DNA of 64,000 bases from Auriscalpium vulgare (lineage: Eukaryota > Basidiomycota > Agaricomycetes > Russulales > Auriscalpiaceae), in the NCBI GenBank assembly GCA_019915015.1, contig JAHBBC010000002.1, forward strand, positions 1,116,001-1,180,000, read 5' to 3'. The notes beneath the pieces are model-generated. The model was not told the DNA's origin and ran no database searches. It saw only the letters and a list, made by a program, of their open reading frames with translations. Position numbers and translations under genes: made by a program. Position 1 is the stretch's first letter. Each line of letters opens with the position of its first letter. This document shows, in pieces, positions 23,801-34,807 of the stretch.

Positions 23801-25887
23801 ATGTCATTGTCAGACTCGATGGCGGAGGACGCGTCAACAACCCGCAAGCGCGCCGGCGGCCCTGACATCCTCCATCCCGACTCTCCGAAACGCGTGAAGC
23901 TTGCCACCGACGAGCCACCCGCCGCGTCGCTTCCGTCCTCCACGCTACCCACCGCACCCGGCGACCCGGCCGCCCCGTCGAAATCTAAGGGCAAGCGCGA
24001 TGCCGCGGGCTGGGCAAAGTCACGCAAGGGCAAGGAGAAGAGCACCAAGAACGTTGGGCGGCGGCGCGGCACGAAGGGCGACGGCGAGGGCCGTGCGCCT
24101 GGCGAGGAGGCAGACAAGGACAAGGCACCGCGCCTGCCGAAGCGCCAGTGTGCCCTGCTCATCGGGTTCTGCGGGACAGGCTGCGCGGGGATGCAGATGT
24201 GCGTGGCGTCTTGTTGTCGCGCTTCGCGGATGCGCTCTTTGTGACGATTGCTCACGGAAAGTTGGGCGAGCAGCCAGCCGGACGTGCGTACGATCGAGGG
24301 CGTGCTGTTTGACGCGCTGGTGCGCGCGGGCGCTGTGTCGCAGGACAACGCGGACGACCCAGTCAAGGTACGTGCCGATGCCGCGCATGCGCACCCTCCC
24401 TCACCCCGATCAACCAGGTCAACCTCGGGCGCGCGGCGCGCACGGACGCGGGTGTTCACGCCGCAGGGAACGTCGTGTCTATGAAGCTCATCACGCAGGT
24501 GCCCGGCGTGCCGGACCTCGTCGTGGCGGTCAACGCGCTGCTCCCGCCCGAGGTCCGCGTCTGGGGCTGCGTGCGCGTGCAGAACTCATTCAACGCGCGG
24601 CTGTCCGTCGTCCCGCTTCCTCCGCCTTGCGCACACCTCATGCCTCCGTTCTAGGTCGTGCGACAGCCGCAAGTACACATACTTCTTCCCATCATATCTC
24701 CTCATCCCCCCGCGGCCCACGAGCGCGCTGTACAAGACGTTGCGCGACCAGGTGCCGCCGTCTATGGAAGGCACGCCGGCGGTGCATACGTTTTGGGAGG
24801 GGCTTCCGCTCGATGCGTCGAAGGAGGACGAGCTGAACAGGAAGCGCGAATGGCGGGCCCCCGCAGACGTCATGGAGAGCCTGCGAGCAGCGGCTACAAA
24901 ATTTGAGGCGACACGAAACTTTCACAACTTCACTCTTGGGCGGGAGTTCAGCGACAGGAGCACGCAGAGACACATGAAGAAAATCGAGGTCGGTGGACAG
25001 TGTGCGGATCCTTGCCGTGCTGACGTAGAGTTCTACAGGTTGCTGACCCGGCGGTATATGGGAATACTGAGTGGATAAGCGTCATGTTTCATGGGCAGAG
25101 CTTCATGTTGCACCAGGTGCGTTGTCTGTCCCGCTGCAGACTTACAGACTACTCACCAGCAGTCGTTAGATTGTACGCACTTCCACCTTTACACACATCC
25201 TTCTTCCTGACGATTTTCCCCAGCGCAAAATGATGGCCGCGCTTGTCCTCTCCTGTCGAACGCGCACACCACCACAGGTCATCGACGAAGTGCGCTAATT
25301 TCCTCCCAATGCGCCGTTCCGACGCTCACCTGGTTGCTTCGCAGCTCTACGGCCCGCGGCAGGTCTTCATTCCCAAGATGCCGTCGCTCGGACTCCTGCT
25401 CGAGCACCCCATCTTTGAGTCGTACAATCGCAAGATCGCAGGTGTGAACGGCGCACTCACGCTGGACGACGCGGACTTCCGGCCTCCGATTGACTTCGCG
25501 GTGCACCAGACGCAGATCGACGCGTTTAAGCAGGCGCAAATCTACGACCGCATGCGCGATATTGAGGACCGCGGGGGCGTGTATGTACACGCTCGCCTGT
25601 TTCAAGTCTCACCTGTCTGATATCGGTCTTACAGGTTCGATGCGTGGGTCCGCTCGGTGGATGCATATGCAGGCAATGATCTGCTGTGGCTCAATCCCAA
25701 GGGTGTGATTCCGGCTGCCGCAGTAATCAAGAAAGGCACCCGCAGGACCAATGCATTTAGGGAGAAGAAGCAGTTTGATGTGACGGACTATGCTGCAGCG
25801 GGGAAAATCGAGGTACCGGAGAACGGCGAGGAGGAGGTGGAGGATGTGAATGTGGACAAGGCCACCCTGGCGGATATGGAGGGCTAA
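23801..25887 (+). CDS. PUS1: tRNA pseudouridine synthase PUS1 (TruA family)
   Basis: Eight exons (23801-24198, 24274-24367, 24418-24602, 24655-24988, 25039-25116, 25224-25289, 25345-25580, 25635-25887) give 547 residues. A basic, disordered N-terminus with PKRVK-type nuclear signals precedes the TruA fold. LLIGFCGTG is followed by GMQIQPDVRTIEG. The catalytic Asp is in ARTDAGVHA (about residue 179). HNFT, the MLHQ/RKMMAALVL junction and PKMPSLGLLLEHP follow. It isomerises uridines in tRNA and some other RNAs. An upstream in-frame ATG at 23,711 would add 30 residues starting MLRLLRSLLLPRAY, which looks like a mitochondrial presequence. Two start sites could give nuclear and mitochondrial forms. 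All seven introns keep phase. Confidence 0.94.
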
Positions 25888-25975
25888 CCGACTGCTCAAT
25901 TGATTTGCACTCCGTACTAACATGCTTGTCGGTACCACTCATCTCACAATATATTGCACACAGGACATGTTACTA

Positions 25976-27253
25976 TTAAGAGGATCTTCGCTCTCCCGGC
26001 CGGTACAGAAGAGTGGGCAGTCCAGCTCCTACCACGATTTCAGACATTACTCCACCAACCATCGGCAATTGAACACTGCGCCTGCTCAAATAGTTGAATG
26101 CCGCTTGAACCAGAGTCTTCGCCGGGAGTGCACGATCAGGGTTATAGTGGCGCTTGTCATCCAGAAATTCTGCCTGGATGACGGCTTGTCCGTCGACAGC
26201 CCAGGGGCAAGGGTCCGTGCTAACGCCGATGGATAGATATAATGCCTCTGACAGAGCTGATGGATCTGCGTCCATGAGGTCGGGGAACATGTCCACCTGG
26301 CGCAAAAGTTGCGCCTCGCCCATGAGCCGCCACTCAGCGTCCTCGAGGGGCGGAGAACGACGCGGTAACTTGAGCCCTTCATTATTGGCAGCCCTCCTGA
26401 ATAGAAAGTAGTACACCGCGCCCGACATAGACTTGGCCGGCGCCTTGCGCGAATGGAGGGTGGGATCCCTGATTTGGGCGTTGATGAAATCAAGGAGGAT
26501 GACGGTCTCCGGTGGTGGGCATGGGCCGAAACCCGTGAGACCGAGAGACCTGAACAGCTCTTTTGCGGGAGACTTTTGATCCACGTCCCACAACCTCGCT
26601 GTTGTGGCTACAGCCCTCCTGATTGGCTCCGAGAGGCGCGGAGTAACCAGATTACGTGGAAAGGAAGGCGTAAAGGCCGGAGGAAAGGCGGGTCGTGAGA
26701 GGAAACTATGGGTGGCCTCGCTCAAAGACTCGGCTGTGTGGGCGCGGCTGGAGTTGCCTCGCGACTTATCCTCGATGAACTCAAGGTAGATGACGAACTC
26801 GGTGGGAGGATAGAATTCGGAGTCAGAGCCGACAGAGTTGGGATATCCCATGGCGCCGAAGAGCGCGATCGTGAGGGCTGCAGGGTCGGCCTCGGTCAAG
26901 TCTGCGTGTTCATTGACCAGACGTATGAGGGCGTGTCGAGTGGCAGCAGGGGCTCCAGCATCTTCGGGACATGGCAGGTCGTTCGACTCAATGGTAGAGT
27001 CAGTCGCAGCCTCTTTGCCAAGCGCACTCTTCGGATCTGAATCTGGATCCCTCGCTCCGCACTGGGGGCAACGGTCCATGGAATCGCAATACGAGTCGTT
27101 CGACTTGACGGCATCGTCGCCAAACAAAGTGAGAGTGCTGGATGTTTGCGTACAGGAGGGTCGGTGGCAAAGCAGAGGGGAGAGCTTCTCCGTAGTCGGC
27201 TGCAAGTCCCGGCGATGAGAGGTTGGCGACAGGCGTGAGCGTACATTGCCCAT
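25976..27253 (-). CDS. Three-repeat protein with N-myristoylation-type start, unknown function
   Basis: This is an intronless frame of 425 residues in a region where nearly all genes have introns. It begins MGNVRS, which fits the M-G-x-x-x-S/T rule for N-myristoylation. Residues 108-188, 214-288 and 313-392 are three diverged copies of one unit: (D)ADP-AL--AL---G, then a Pro-rich turn, a hydrophobic --LxF-xx- segment with D/N, A-s-xxA--xFLsRR at the end. A CPQC pair lies at residues 62-65. I do not recognise the unit as a named domain. A TATA-like ATTATATAC sits at 27,305-27,297, about 45 bases before the ATG in good context (ACCATGG). Its 3' end lies 88 bases from that of PUS1, in convergent orientation. 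Confidence 0.7.
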   Translation of the reverse strand: MGNVRSRLSPTSHRRDLQPTTEKLSPLLCHRPSCTQTSSTLTLFGDDAVKSNDSYCDSMDRCPQCGARDPDSDPKSALGKEAATDSTIESNDLPCPEDAGAPAATRHALIRLVNEHADLTEADPAALTIALFGAMGYPNSVGSDSEFYPPTEFVIYLEFIEDKSRGNSSRAHTAESLSEATHSFLSRPAFPPAFTPSFPRNLVTPRLSEPIRRAVATTARLWDVDQKSPAKELFRSLGLTGFGPCPPPETVILLDFINAQIRDPTLHSRKAPAKSMSGAVYYFLFRRAANNEGLKLPRRSPPLEDAEWRLMGEAQLLRQVDMFPDLMDADPSALSEALYLSIGVSTDPCPWAVDGQAVIQAEFLDDKRHYNPDRALPAKTLVQAAFNYLSRRSVQLPMVGGVMSEIVVGAGLPTLLYRPGERRSS

Positions 27254-27296
27254 GGTAGTAGTGGTTGTATCAAGCCCTGAGTATGCAAGAGTGAAG

Positions 27297-27305
27297 GTAT
27301 ATAAT
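27297..27305 (-). promoter_or_regulatory. TATA box of the three-repeat gene
   Basis: The minus strand reads ATTATATAC about 45 bases upstream of the start codon at 27,253. Confidence 0.5.
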
Positions 27306-27500
27306 CAGGAGGTGGATGCAAGGTTCCGCCAATAGCGTCGGGCTTTTGTCGGGCCGGAGTGGCAACGTACTATCGAATACCCGGGCCAGTGCTCTTCCCT
27401 CCTGGATTAAGCAGATCGGTGGGAGTATAGGGATTACTTAATAGATTTCCGCCGGAGTCCGCCGGAGTCTGCCGGAGTCCGCCGGATTCCAGCTTTTTCA

Positions 27501-27790
27501 CGGATTGTGGCTTAAGTCGTTCTACCAAGTGCCGAAAGGAAATTGCCTTCAGGCGTGTTTCGAAAACGACTTAAGCTCATCCGCGCATACAGCGTCACGG
27601 ATTGTGGCTTAAGCCATTCCACAAAGTGCCAAAAGGAAATTGCCTTCAAGCGTGTTTCAAAAATGACTTAAGCTTATCCGCACATACAGCATCACGGAAT
27701 GTGGCTTAAGCCATTCTACAAAGTATGACCAAATATTGCCTTCAGGCATGTTTTGAATATGTCTTAAGCTCATCCGTGCATCCAGTGCCT
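27501..27790 (+). repeat. 97-base tandem repeat, three copies
   Basis: Copies start at 27,501, 27,598 and 27,695, each opening CGGATTGTGGCTTAAG or close to it. Each copy contains an internal inverted pair (CTTAAGTCGTT against AACGACTTAAG), so each can fold back. CTTAAG words continue in diverged form to about 28,380. Confidence 0.88.
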
Positions 27791-28032
27791 TAAGGCCATT
27801 CAGAATGACTTCAGCTGCTTCCGAAAACCCTGAAGACTGTCAGACATCCCCCCCGGCTTCATGGGCTTCGGAAAGCAACCAAGGCACTTCCAATAGTATG
27901 AGCTTACATTCTTCCTAACGTAGCCCTTCAGAAACTAGACCAGCAAGCTTGGAAGGAGCGTGCAATGGCTGTCACAGCCTGGATGTGTGGCGGAATATAG
28001 GTTTTAGTTTGAAGTAGCTAGCATGAACATTC

Positions 28033-28112
28033 TGGCTGACTGGTATATTACGCCGGCCGTATTGATGGTAGGGCTATAGGGTTCGAACCTGACAAATAGC
28101 GCTTTTTTTTTT
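28033..28112 (+). promoter_or_regulatory. Possible RNA polymerase III promoter (A box, B box, T-run)
   Basis: TGGCTGACTGG at 28,033-28,043 resembles an A box. GGTTCGAACCT at 28,080-28,090 is a near-ideal B box. Ten Ts follow at 28,103-28,112. Spacing is that of a tRNA gene, but the acceptor stem does not pair (AACATTC against AAATAGC), so it is not a functional tRNA. It could be a decayed tRNA or a SINE-like unit inside the element. Confidence 0.4.
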
Positions 28113-28684
28113 GCTTGTCCCACATGTGGCTTAAGTCATTCTTCTATCGTCGGACCGACGTCGAACCGAAAATGACTTAAGCTGAGACCCAGGTTAGCGA
28201 GGGAATGCCTGAAGACACATCGGAAAAAACAGCTCAAGGGCAGATTAAAAATGTCTTAAGGCGGGACAGATAACAACTGAAGATGTATCCAAGAAATGGC
28301 TTAAGGCAGTGTGAAAAAATGGCTTACTCTGGTATTGATAGATGGCTTAGGACGTGTCGAAGACACAGCTTAATCCAATTTCAACAGATAGCCTTTAAGC
28401 CGATTTGAGAGGAACAACTCAAGACACTACATGTCCACAATGTACGTGCTCGCCGAAACCTGCAGAAGGTCAACAGGTCCCTTGCGTTGGCTACCCTTGC
28501 TCAACCCTACAGGGTGTGAAAGAAGAATGTGCACCTGGCATAATTGACGAGATGGCGGGCTGGGGTACATGGCGGCATGCTATGTTAATGCTAGAAGGCT
28601 ATGTGTGTCGCCTTAAGGCGTTTCTGTCGTCCGGCGGACTCTGGCGGACTCCGGCGGACAATCCCCCATACTCCCACCGCCCTC

Positions 28685-28860
28685 GGATTAAGTTCAGGCG
28701 CGCCCCAGCCGCCTCGTTCTTCAATTGAAACTCGACTTGATTCAAGCTTCATGCTTCGTCCTCCTCTTCCCTTTTTGCAACACGACACATGTGTCGAGCC
28801 TTAAGTCGACAGCCGTACTTGAAGCATGCATTAACCGGGACTAAGTATCTTCTGTGCCAA
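28685..28860. other. Short spacer right of the element
   Basis: Contains the right-hand target-site copy and no gene. Confidence 0.4.
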
Positions 28861-28861
28861 G

Positions 28862-29311
28862 GTCAGGGAGACTAGTACCACCCTAATCATCGCTCCCCCT
28901 GCGGAAGCGGCCCTCGTATATGCGGGAATTCCACGTGCCGTACCCTATCTAGAACAAGCGGGTCTCTACATGTGTGCGTAACATATACCTCTGCTTATTT
29001 AAGTAGGGGCTGTCTGGCTGACTCCTCGGATTATAGATCCTTGCAGCTTCCAAGTGTCTGTCGAGATAACCTTCGGCGGGCTAACCATCCCGATCAGCCC
29101 CCGTTCAATATGGGCCAGATCGAGGAGGGCTCCCACATGTGCGTGGATGGTTTGGGCTACAACACAGATTTGGAAAGTAAGTGTACCAGGTGTTCTACAT
29201 GTAAGCGTCATGTATCGGCTAATTGGGCGCTCAAGAACAATTCTGGATTATCGGGGATGTGTTTTTGCAGTCGTGTTCGACGTCGGAAATTCGCGGATTG
29301 GCTTCGCGTGA
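28862..29311 (+). pseudogene. Remnant of a secreted A1-family aspartic protease (3' half)
   Basis: Pieces of the C-terminal lobe of a fungal aspartic protease can be followed in order. TTLIIAPPAEAALVYAG begins at 28,877, then VSVEITFGGLTIPISPRS, FNMGQIEEGSHMCVDGLGYN, IIGDVFLQ near 29,250 and finally VFDVGNSRIGFA with a stop at 29,309-29,311. Successive pieces are in different frames (breaks near 29,105 and 29,272). The second catalytic triad, normally DTG, reads ETS at 28,868-28,876. The N-terminal half, including signal peptide and first catalytic Asp, is absent. It cannot encode an active enzyme. Relatives of this family are secreted acid proteases of wood-decay fungi. Confidence 0.82.
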
Positions 29312-29584
29312 ACGCGACGCTGTCTCCTTCAAGTTGACATGAATTTATATCGCGCACGCAGATTGCATACTGACGCTGTCCTTATTCTTGCATTTGGCTC
29401 GTTCACATTCATAGCCCCACCGTCAGTCCATATTTCACATGGACACTGTCGTAATTAGCACTTCTCCTAGCCTCTTCGTCCGCAATCAAATATTCTCTGA
29501 TGACCCAAGTAAGGACCGAATGAATCCTACCGACGTACTATGTAGTATGGAGGCACAAAATAAGGAAATAAGGAGATGGAGTAT
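29312..29584. other. Spacer between the two decayed loci
   Basis: No gene seen. Confidence 0.4.
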
Positions 29585-29720
29585 CTACGCGTTCTTGGGA
29601 CCACCTGGATTACCTATAAATGTGCATATCAGTGCTCGCTGGCCCAGCAGCAGACGAGGAGGCCTTACATGTTAAGCTGGACCGGTCGGTGAACGGCTCG
29701 CGCGCGGGTGCGGGCACGCG
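29585..29720 (-). pseudogene. Dead 3' part of the repeat-peptide gene (fifth repeat and original last exon)
   Basis: The reading frame of the peptide precursor continues behind its TAA (29,723-29,721) as RVPAPAREPFTDRSSLT, a recognisable fifth repeat. It runs to a donor at 29,668 (GTAAGG). After a 55-base intron ending TTTATAG, a 29-base terminal exon (29,613-29,585) encodes NPGGPKNA and a TAG. The extended exon 29,749-29,669 is exactly 81 bases, like the intact repeat exons. So one AAA-to-TAA change at the Lys-Arg site truncated an older five-repeat gene. The dead repeat has since lost its first Cys (now Phe). Confidence 0.75.
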
Positions 29721-30240
29721 TTAATCGTTCTTGGGTCCGCCGGGGTTGCCTGCACGGGGGCGGTGAATGAGTACGATGGCTAGACGCGGGCGAGAGGGCA
29801 CGTACACGTTAGACCACTCTTGTCGGTGCACGGCTCGGGCGCGGGTGCGGGCTCGCGTTTATCGTTCTTGGGTCCGCTGGGGTTGCCTGCGGCGTGAATG
29901 AGTACGACTCGGATGGCTAGACGCGGGCGAGAGGGCACGTACACGTTATACCACTCTTGTCGGTGCACGGCTCGGGCGCGGGCGCGGGCTCGCGTTTATC
30001 GTTCTTGGGTCCGCTGGGGTTGCCTGCACGGGGGCGTGAATGAGTACGATGGCTAGAAGCGGGCGAGAGAATATGTACACGTTATACCACTCTTGTCGGT
30101 GCACGGCTCGGGCGCGGGCACGCGTTTATCGTTCTTGGGTCCGCTGGGGTTGCCTGCACGGGGGCGTGAATGGGTACGATGGCTAGACGCGGGCGAGAGG
30201 GCACGTACACGTTATACCACTCTTGTCGGTGCACGGCTCG
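29669..30240. repeat. Tandem array of about 135 bases made of intron-exon units
   Basis: About four and a half units with strong identity repeat across this stretch. One unit comprises one 55-base intron and one 75-81-base exon of the peptide gene. The array explains the apparent minisatellite; it is not a CRISPR. Confidence 0.9.
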
Positions 30241-30317
30241 CGGACGTCTACCGCAGGCAAGGCGAGGACAGCAGTCGCGAGCGGTGCGAGCAGAAGAATG
30301 GCAGAAATAAACTTCAT
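29721..30317 (-). CDS. Secreted repeat-peptide precursor with Lys-Arg processing sites
   Basis: Five exons (30317-30209, 30153-30079, 30023-29943, 29886-29806, 29749-29721) give 124 residues. Introns are all 55-56 bases with donors GTACGT or GTACAT. A signal peptide (MKFISAILLLAPLATAVLA) leads to four peptides built on EPCTDKSGITCNPSGPKND. The fourth has Leu for Ile and Gly for Ser. Three Lys-Arg pairs separate the peptides. After each Lys-Arg come VP-AP-EP or EP-AP-AP-EP, whole X-Pro dipeptides, as expected for trimming by a Ste13-type dipeptidyl aminopeptidase after Kex2 cleavage. Every intron splits the second Cys codon (T|GC), so each internal exon is one repeat of 75 or 81 bases. The predicted end product is a 17-residue peptide, Cys first, with a C-x6-C pair. 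I recognise no family. Pheromone-like, RiPP-precursor or surface-peptide roles are all possible. Confidence 0.82.
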
Positions 30318-30377
30318 CTTGCTGGTGGATTGAGAGGCGTCTGATGGGACGGATGCCTCTTTCTAACGCATTGCATG

Positions 30378-30386
30378 CCTTTTATA
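30378..30386 (-). promoter_or_regulatory. TATA box of the repeat-peptide gene
   Basis: The minus strand reads TATAAAAGG, a consensus TATA box, 61 bases upstream of the ATG at 30,317. Most housekeeping genes in this window lack one, so the gene may be strongly or inducibly expressed. Confidence 0.75.
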
Positions 30387-30399
30387 CAAACAGAAGTCG

Positions 30400-32107
30400 C
30401 TTTCCTAGGTTCGGGTCCGGGTCAAAGCCCCATGGAAAGCCAAGGTCTTGCCCAGGTACGATGCCCAGGTACGATGCCCATGTACGCCGCACATGGCCCA
30501 TGCCGGCGGCACGCATTGACTTGAAGAAGAGGGACATGTCCGAGTCGAAACACATACGCCGAAAGATCAATCAAGGGATAGGATATGTGCCTATATGTGC
30601 CATGAGGGAGCTCCAACGCTCACGCGGATCTCACCTCTCTGACCCCCGCAAAGCTTCGAAAACTTGTATCAAAGTGGGCGAGAGTAACATGGCTGAGTCG
30701 GCTCGGGGGTGGCGGCGATCAAGACCCTAGTTGATTGCCATGGCACGCATCAACGTAACACCACGCAAACCACCTCCCGACCACCTGCAAATTAAGATCA
30801 AATAGTGTTTGCCTCCCATGTCTGCCAGTCTGCTTGCATACATTCTCGACTTGAACAAACGAGCGGAACACGAGGTGGAAGTGGACAGAGTTGGCATCTT
30901 CATTGCATCTTCAAGTGGCGGAACGACTGTCTTCCGCGCGAGGTCGGGTTGCGGAGGCTTGTTCTTATCTTCCAGGTGGGCAGGGGCGTGGCATTTGATC
31001 CGAACGTAGCTCTCACGCGCACGGGCGTCATAGAGCAGTCGTCAAGCAAACGGCGACTCGTCTCGCTTCCCGCCGCAAGTGGAAACGCTTGGGGTTCAAC
31101 TGGTGAGTGCAGTGCAAAGACCTTCACCGTTGAGCGTATGTGGCCAGTTGGCAGCCTGTGGCTCCGCCGCTGCGGGCGCTGCCTGCCGACGGCGACTCGC
31201 GCGATCAGGTAAAGCCCGGATCTGCTGAACCGCATCAGGTCCGGACGGTGCTGTTTGGCATGCGCACTAAGACCAGCCAACGCATAAGCTATTGCCCAAG
31301 TGCATACTACTGAAGCACGTACCAAGCATCGGAGCCCCGGGTCATCCGGGTCGCACGAGCGGTGCTGCCGCTATGTTTGAAGAGGCCCTGCGCAACGTGC
31401 TCGTGTGAACCACTGGGCTGATTTGGCAGATCCACGCCCCTATTTGTCTGTGTCAGTGATGGAGGGAGACGGTGGGGCAATGTGGGCATACCCTAGGTGT
31501 ACTTGATGCGGCCATTCGGCCTGTTGCTCGAAAGCCTCGGCGTCCGCCCAGGGCTCTGTCGAGCAGCAGCCTTTCCCATGCCAGATTTAGGTGAAATGTC
31601 GGATGTGTCTGCGCGGTGCGCATGAGTGCCGATGCGACGAGGTGGCGAGCAGGGGGCGTACCGAGGAGTGCAGACCGCGCAGTGCACGGTCGGGAGGGAT
31701 GGTGGGCATCCCGGCTGGGTGGCGTGCTATGGGTGTGCTTGAGGGTGACTGCGCAGTGAGGGAAGAGGTTTGCTGCCAGTTTGCTGCGCACGAGCGGGCC
31801 TGCTATAGGTAGGGTAGACGGACCAAGCTGATGCTACTAGACAATATGTTGAAAAGCACAGACCACGGCCGTTGAGAAGAGGTCAAAGCCTTCGCTTGGC
31901 GACTCCAGGCGGCCATGTAGCCAAGCCCCAACCGGCTTGAACACACAGCGATGCGCATGATACAAGCCTGTTATTATGTCGCTATAATGTACACGTCGCG
32001 CGGGCCGTCGCGCGTGCAGCACAATGAGCTATGAGATACTAAGTACCTACTGATCAAGACACAGCCAAGTCGAGGCATGGTCAATAGAAACGCGGCTTCG
32101 GCAGCTC
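30400..32107. other. 1.7 kb region without a supported gene
   Basis: Several frames of 60-140 codons exist on both strands, but none shows a family motif or a consistent intron chain. A short direct word repeat (CCAGGTACGATGCC) lies at 30,453-30,481. Confidence 0.45.
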
Positions 32108-32752
32108 TCATGACTGGAACTTCCTCATTGTCTGGATCTCGTCGAGCAGTGTCTGTAGCCGGTCATCGTCTACCTTGACTAGACTGACAAACAATAGAAC
32201 AATCAGAGGAATATAGACCACAAGGGCAGCCGGCACACCTTGGGACGATGCTCTTTGCTTCCTCGGCGTCTGCGGGACACAGGTTTGCGATTTGCGCAGT
32301 CTCGAACTGGGTCAGCGCGGGCTCTCTTCGCAGGGTCCTGTTAAGAAGTAGAGAAAAATGAGCAAAAAGATAGAGTCGAGAACGTTGGGAGACGAGAACG
32401 TTGGGAGACTTACTCCCGCACTGCAGAGGCAGAGTCCGTCGTATTGAACTTTGCGAAGTTCTTCACGTAGTCCAAGGTCTTATTGTACACCCTGGTCGAC
32501 GATCAGCCCAAGCAAACGCAGAACGCGCTACCGGAGACAGCGCACGTCGTGTCCGGCGCATCCTTGTCCCTGTTTTCAAGGAGGTATTTGACCTCGGAGA
32601 TGAGCAGACAGCCGGCGTTGTTGAACTCTGCATGGGATGTCAGGACGGGGCGCAGGCGTAGGAGGCTGATACGCGCCTGAGCCAAGCTTGAGAGCAGCGG
32701 CATCTTCCTCTTCAGCCTGGGCTCTGTGGCGACCTGGGACGCGTGTGGCCAT
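32108..32752 (-). CDS. RPB4: RNA polymerase II subunit RPB4
   Basis: Five exons (32752-32677, 32627-32546, 32491-32414, 32337-32239, 32183-32108) give 136 residues, normal for Rpb4. The family blocks are AQAEEEDAAALKLG, FNNAGCLLISEVKYLLENRD, KTLDYVKNFAKFNTTDS and TAQIANLCPADAEEAKSIVP. With Rpb7 it forms the stalk of RNA polymerase II and acts in transcription and mRNA fate. The first intron has a GC donor (GCGCGT, 49 bases, CTGAC branch). No GT donor restores the conserved frame KLGSEFNNAG. The third intron carries a direct duplication of about 17 bases. The start is the methionine of MATRVPGRHR; an in-frame ATG at 32,794 would add 14 residues. Confidence 0.93.
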
Positions 32753-32976
32753 GATGACGGCGAGAAGGCGCGGGCGAGTGGCTTTGTTTACCAAAGCCTT
32801 CCGATCCTAATAGACATACACATGCCTAAACAACTGCTCAGACGCCCAGAGCTAAGTACTGGACTTGCAACACGATGCAGGTTATCTGATTATGAGTTCC
32901 CAATCCCCTATATTTCATGACACTATTCCTGTACAGCTATTGAGTAATAAATCCTACAATATTGCCATGACATGCA

Positions 32977-34807
32977 TCATCCCCGGGCTTTTGCAGCGCA
33001 GATCTTGACCACCTCCTCTTCACATGCCCTATATGGCTCGACCAGGCCGTGATACACCTCCGTTACCTCTTTGTTCGGCGATGCAACAAGCTTCATTCGC
33101 TCCACATCCGCCGCCCGCATCTCCTCGAACGTGCCCCCACCCGCGCGTGCGCGCCACCACGCGAACTTTGCAAGCAGCGCGCCGCCCGTGCCGGCGGCCT
33201 CCTTCGTCTCCTCCGCGACGTACGCGGGCATGCCGAAAAGATCCGCTGCGAGCTGCCGGATGACAGGGTTCGCAGACGAGCCGCCGGTCAGCACGAGGCG
33301 GTGCAGCGGCGGCGCGTGCGCAGGCAGGATCGCGGCGAGGCGCGAGCGGATAGACAGGAATTGTGCCTCGAGGATTGCGCGAGGGTGTGCGGACTCGGGA
33401 AACGCGTCTGCCGCAAGCGGCTGCGCGATACCGTCCTCGACGGTGAAGTGGAACTCGCCCTTTACGTTGGGTGGGATGATCTCCGTACGCGTAAAGTATA
33501 GTCCCCAGCGCCCGTTGTTCCCCGGCGGTGTCTGCTCGACGAGTTTGTTGAACTTGGCCCAGTCCTTGTCGGCATAGCGATCTCGGACATGCTCCCGCGC
33601 GAGGGCGCCGTTCTTGTAGCACAGCATGACAATGGATGCGTCGGGCGTGGTAGGATGCGTGAGGAGATGCGAGCTCGTGAAGCGCGCAGGTGGGACGTCT
33701 GCGGGGGGAACGGCGAGAAGGAATGTCGTCGACGTGCCGAGGGACAAAACCGCGTCACCAGGAGTGGACAACGCGACCATTGTAGCCGGATTGTCCCCGG
33801 TGAAAGGTGCGACAAGACAATCTGCGTGATGCTCGTTAGACGGCTGATACTCGGGACAAAACTCTTCTACGAACCCGGATTGAATCCCCACCGCTCGACC
33901 CACCACTTCGCCACCTTGCCCAAAGTGCTACCGCCAGGAACCGGCTCGGGCCCCAACTTTGCCCGCAGCTCCGGACCGCCGCAAGCTTCCAGCAAACGAT
34001 CGTCCCACTTGCATGTGAGGACGTTCATGAGGTTCATACCACTGGCGTCCGAGATTTCGATCGGGGCAATCGATCCGAGGAACAGAGAAGGAATAAATGA
34101 GGAGATCAGAGAAACGTGGGACGTAGCGTCATACGCAGCGGCATGCTGGCGGCGGATCTAGAGGTGGTTCAGCACTCAGCTAGAGGGTCTGCATGAAATC
34201 ACGACTACACACCCTCTTGATCTGCGGACCCGTGAATCGCTCGTAGGCACGGCTGCCGGTAAGATCCGCCAGCGCCTGTGCGCCGCCTACCGATTCGTTA
34301 AGCTCCTGACACTCGCGAGTGGTCGACGAGTCCTGCCAGATCGGCGCCATCAGAAGCGAGAATGCGCCGGGCCTGAGCTGCTCAAGCAGGGGTTTGCCAG
34401 AATCCAGCGACGCGAGAGCGGATTCGGCATCGGCAGACCAGTACACAGAGCCGTGTTGCTACGAGCATATGCGATTAGCTGGGAGGAGAGAGAGCAGAGT
34501 ATCTCGTAGCACGCACCTGGCCAGCGCCCGACACCGCGGAGATGCGGCCAAAGTCGACGCCCGCATCCTTCATGCGCTGCATGAGCAGGTCCATTGCCTC
34601 GACGAACATCGCCACGGGAGACGCAACCTCGCCCTCGCCGGGCCCGCGTATCGCTCCATTCGTCGTACCATATTGCGGCAGGTCCCGGTCGAAGCCGACC
34701 GCGACGTCGTGCACGACCTGTGAGTCCTCCGCGATGATGATCGCCTTGAGCTGCTGCGTCGACAAATCGAGGCCGAGGAACAGCGGTCCTGTTTCACTGG
34801 TGGACAT
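32977..34807 (-). CDS. XKS1: D-xylulose kinase (FGGY family)
   Basis: Four exons (34807-34517, 34458-34213, 34157-33875, 33821-32977) give 554 residues. It phosphorylates D-xylulose to xylulose 5-phosphate, feeding pentoses from hemicellulose into the pentose phosphate pathway in the cytosol. The phosphate-binding start [17 protein letters not shown] is at residue about 9. [42 protein letters not shown] and the FGGY-type [20 protein letters not shown] follow, ending [14 protein letters not shown]. The start codon follows a longer open frame (MPPCAPEQS); I chose the inner ATG because the family begins there. The third intron has a GTTCGT donor. Introns are 53-58 bases. Confidence 0.95.

Larger units (their letters stand above)
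27412..28684. mobile_element. 1.27 kb non-autonomous terminal-inverted-repeat element
   Basis: The left end (27,412 onward, with CGGTGGGAGTATAGGGATT and then CCGCCGGAGTCCGCCGGAGT) is complementary to the right end. The reverse strand of the right end, up to 28,684, reads CGGTGGGAGTATGGGGGATT and then GTCCGCCGGAGTCCGCCAGA. Arms are about 55-75 bases and are themselves built of 10-base CCGCCGGAGT units. GGATTAAG occurs directly at both borders (27,404-27,411 and 28,685-28,692), which fits an 8-base target duplication as in hAT-type elements. There is no transposase frame inside. The interior holds a 97-base tandem repeat rich in CTTAAG and a possible pol III promoter. It sits about 160 bases upstream of the three-repeat gene. 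Class assignment is inference. Confidence 0.7.
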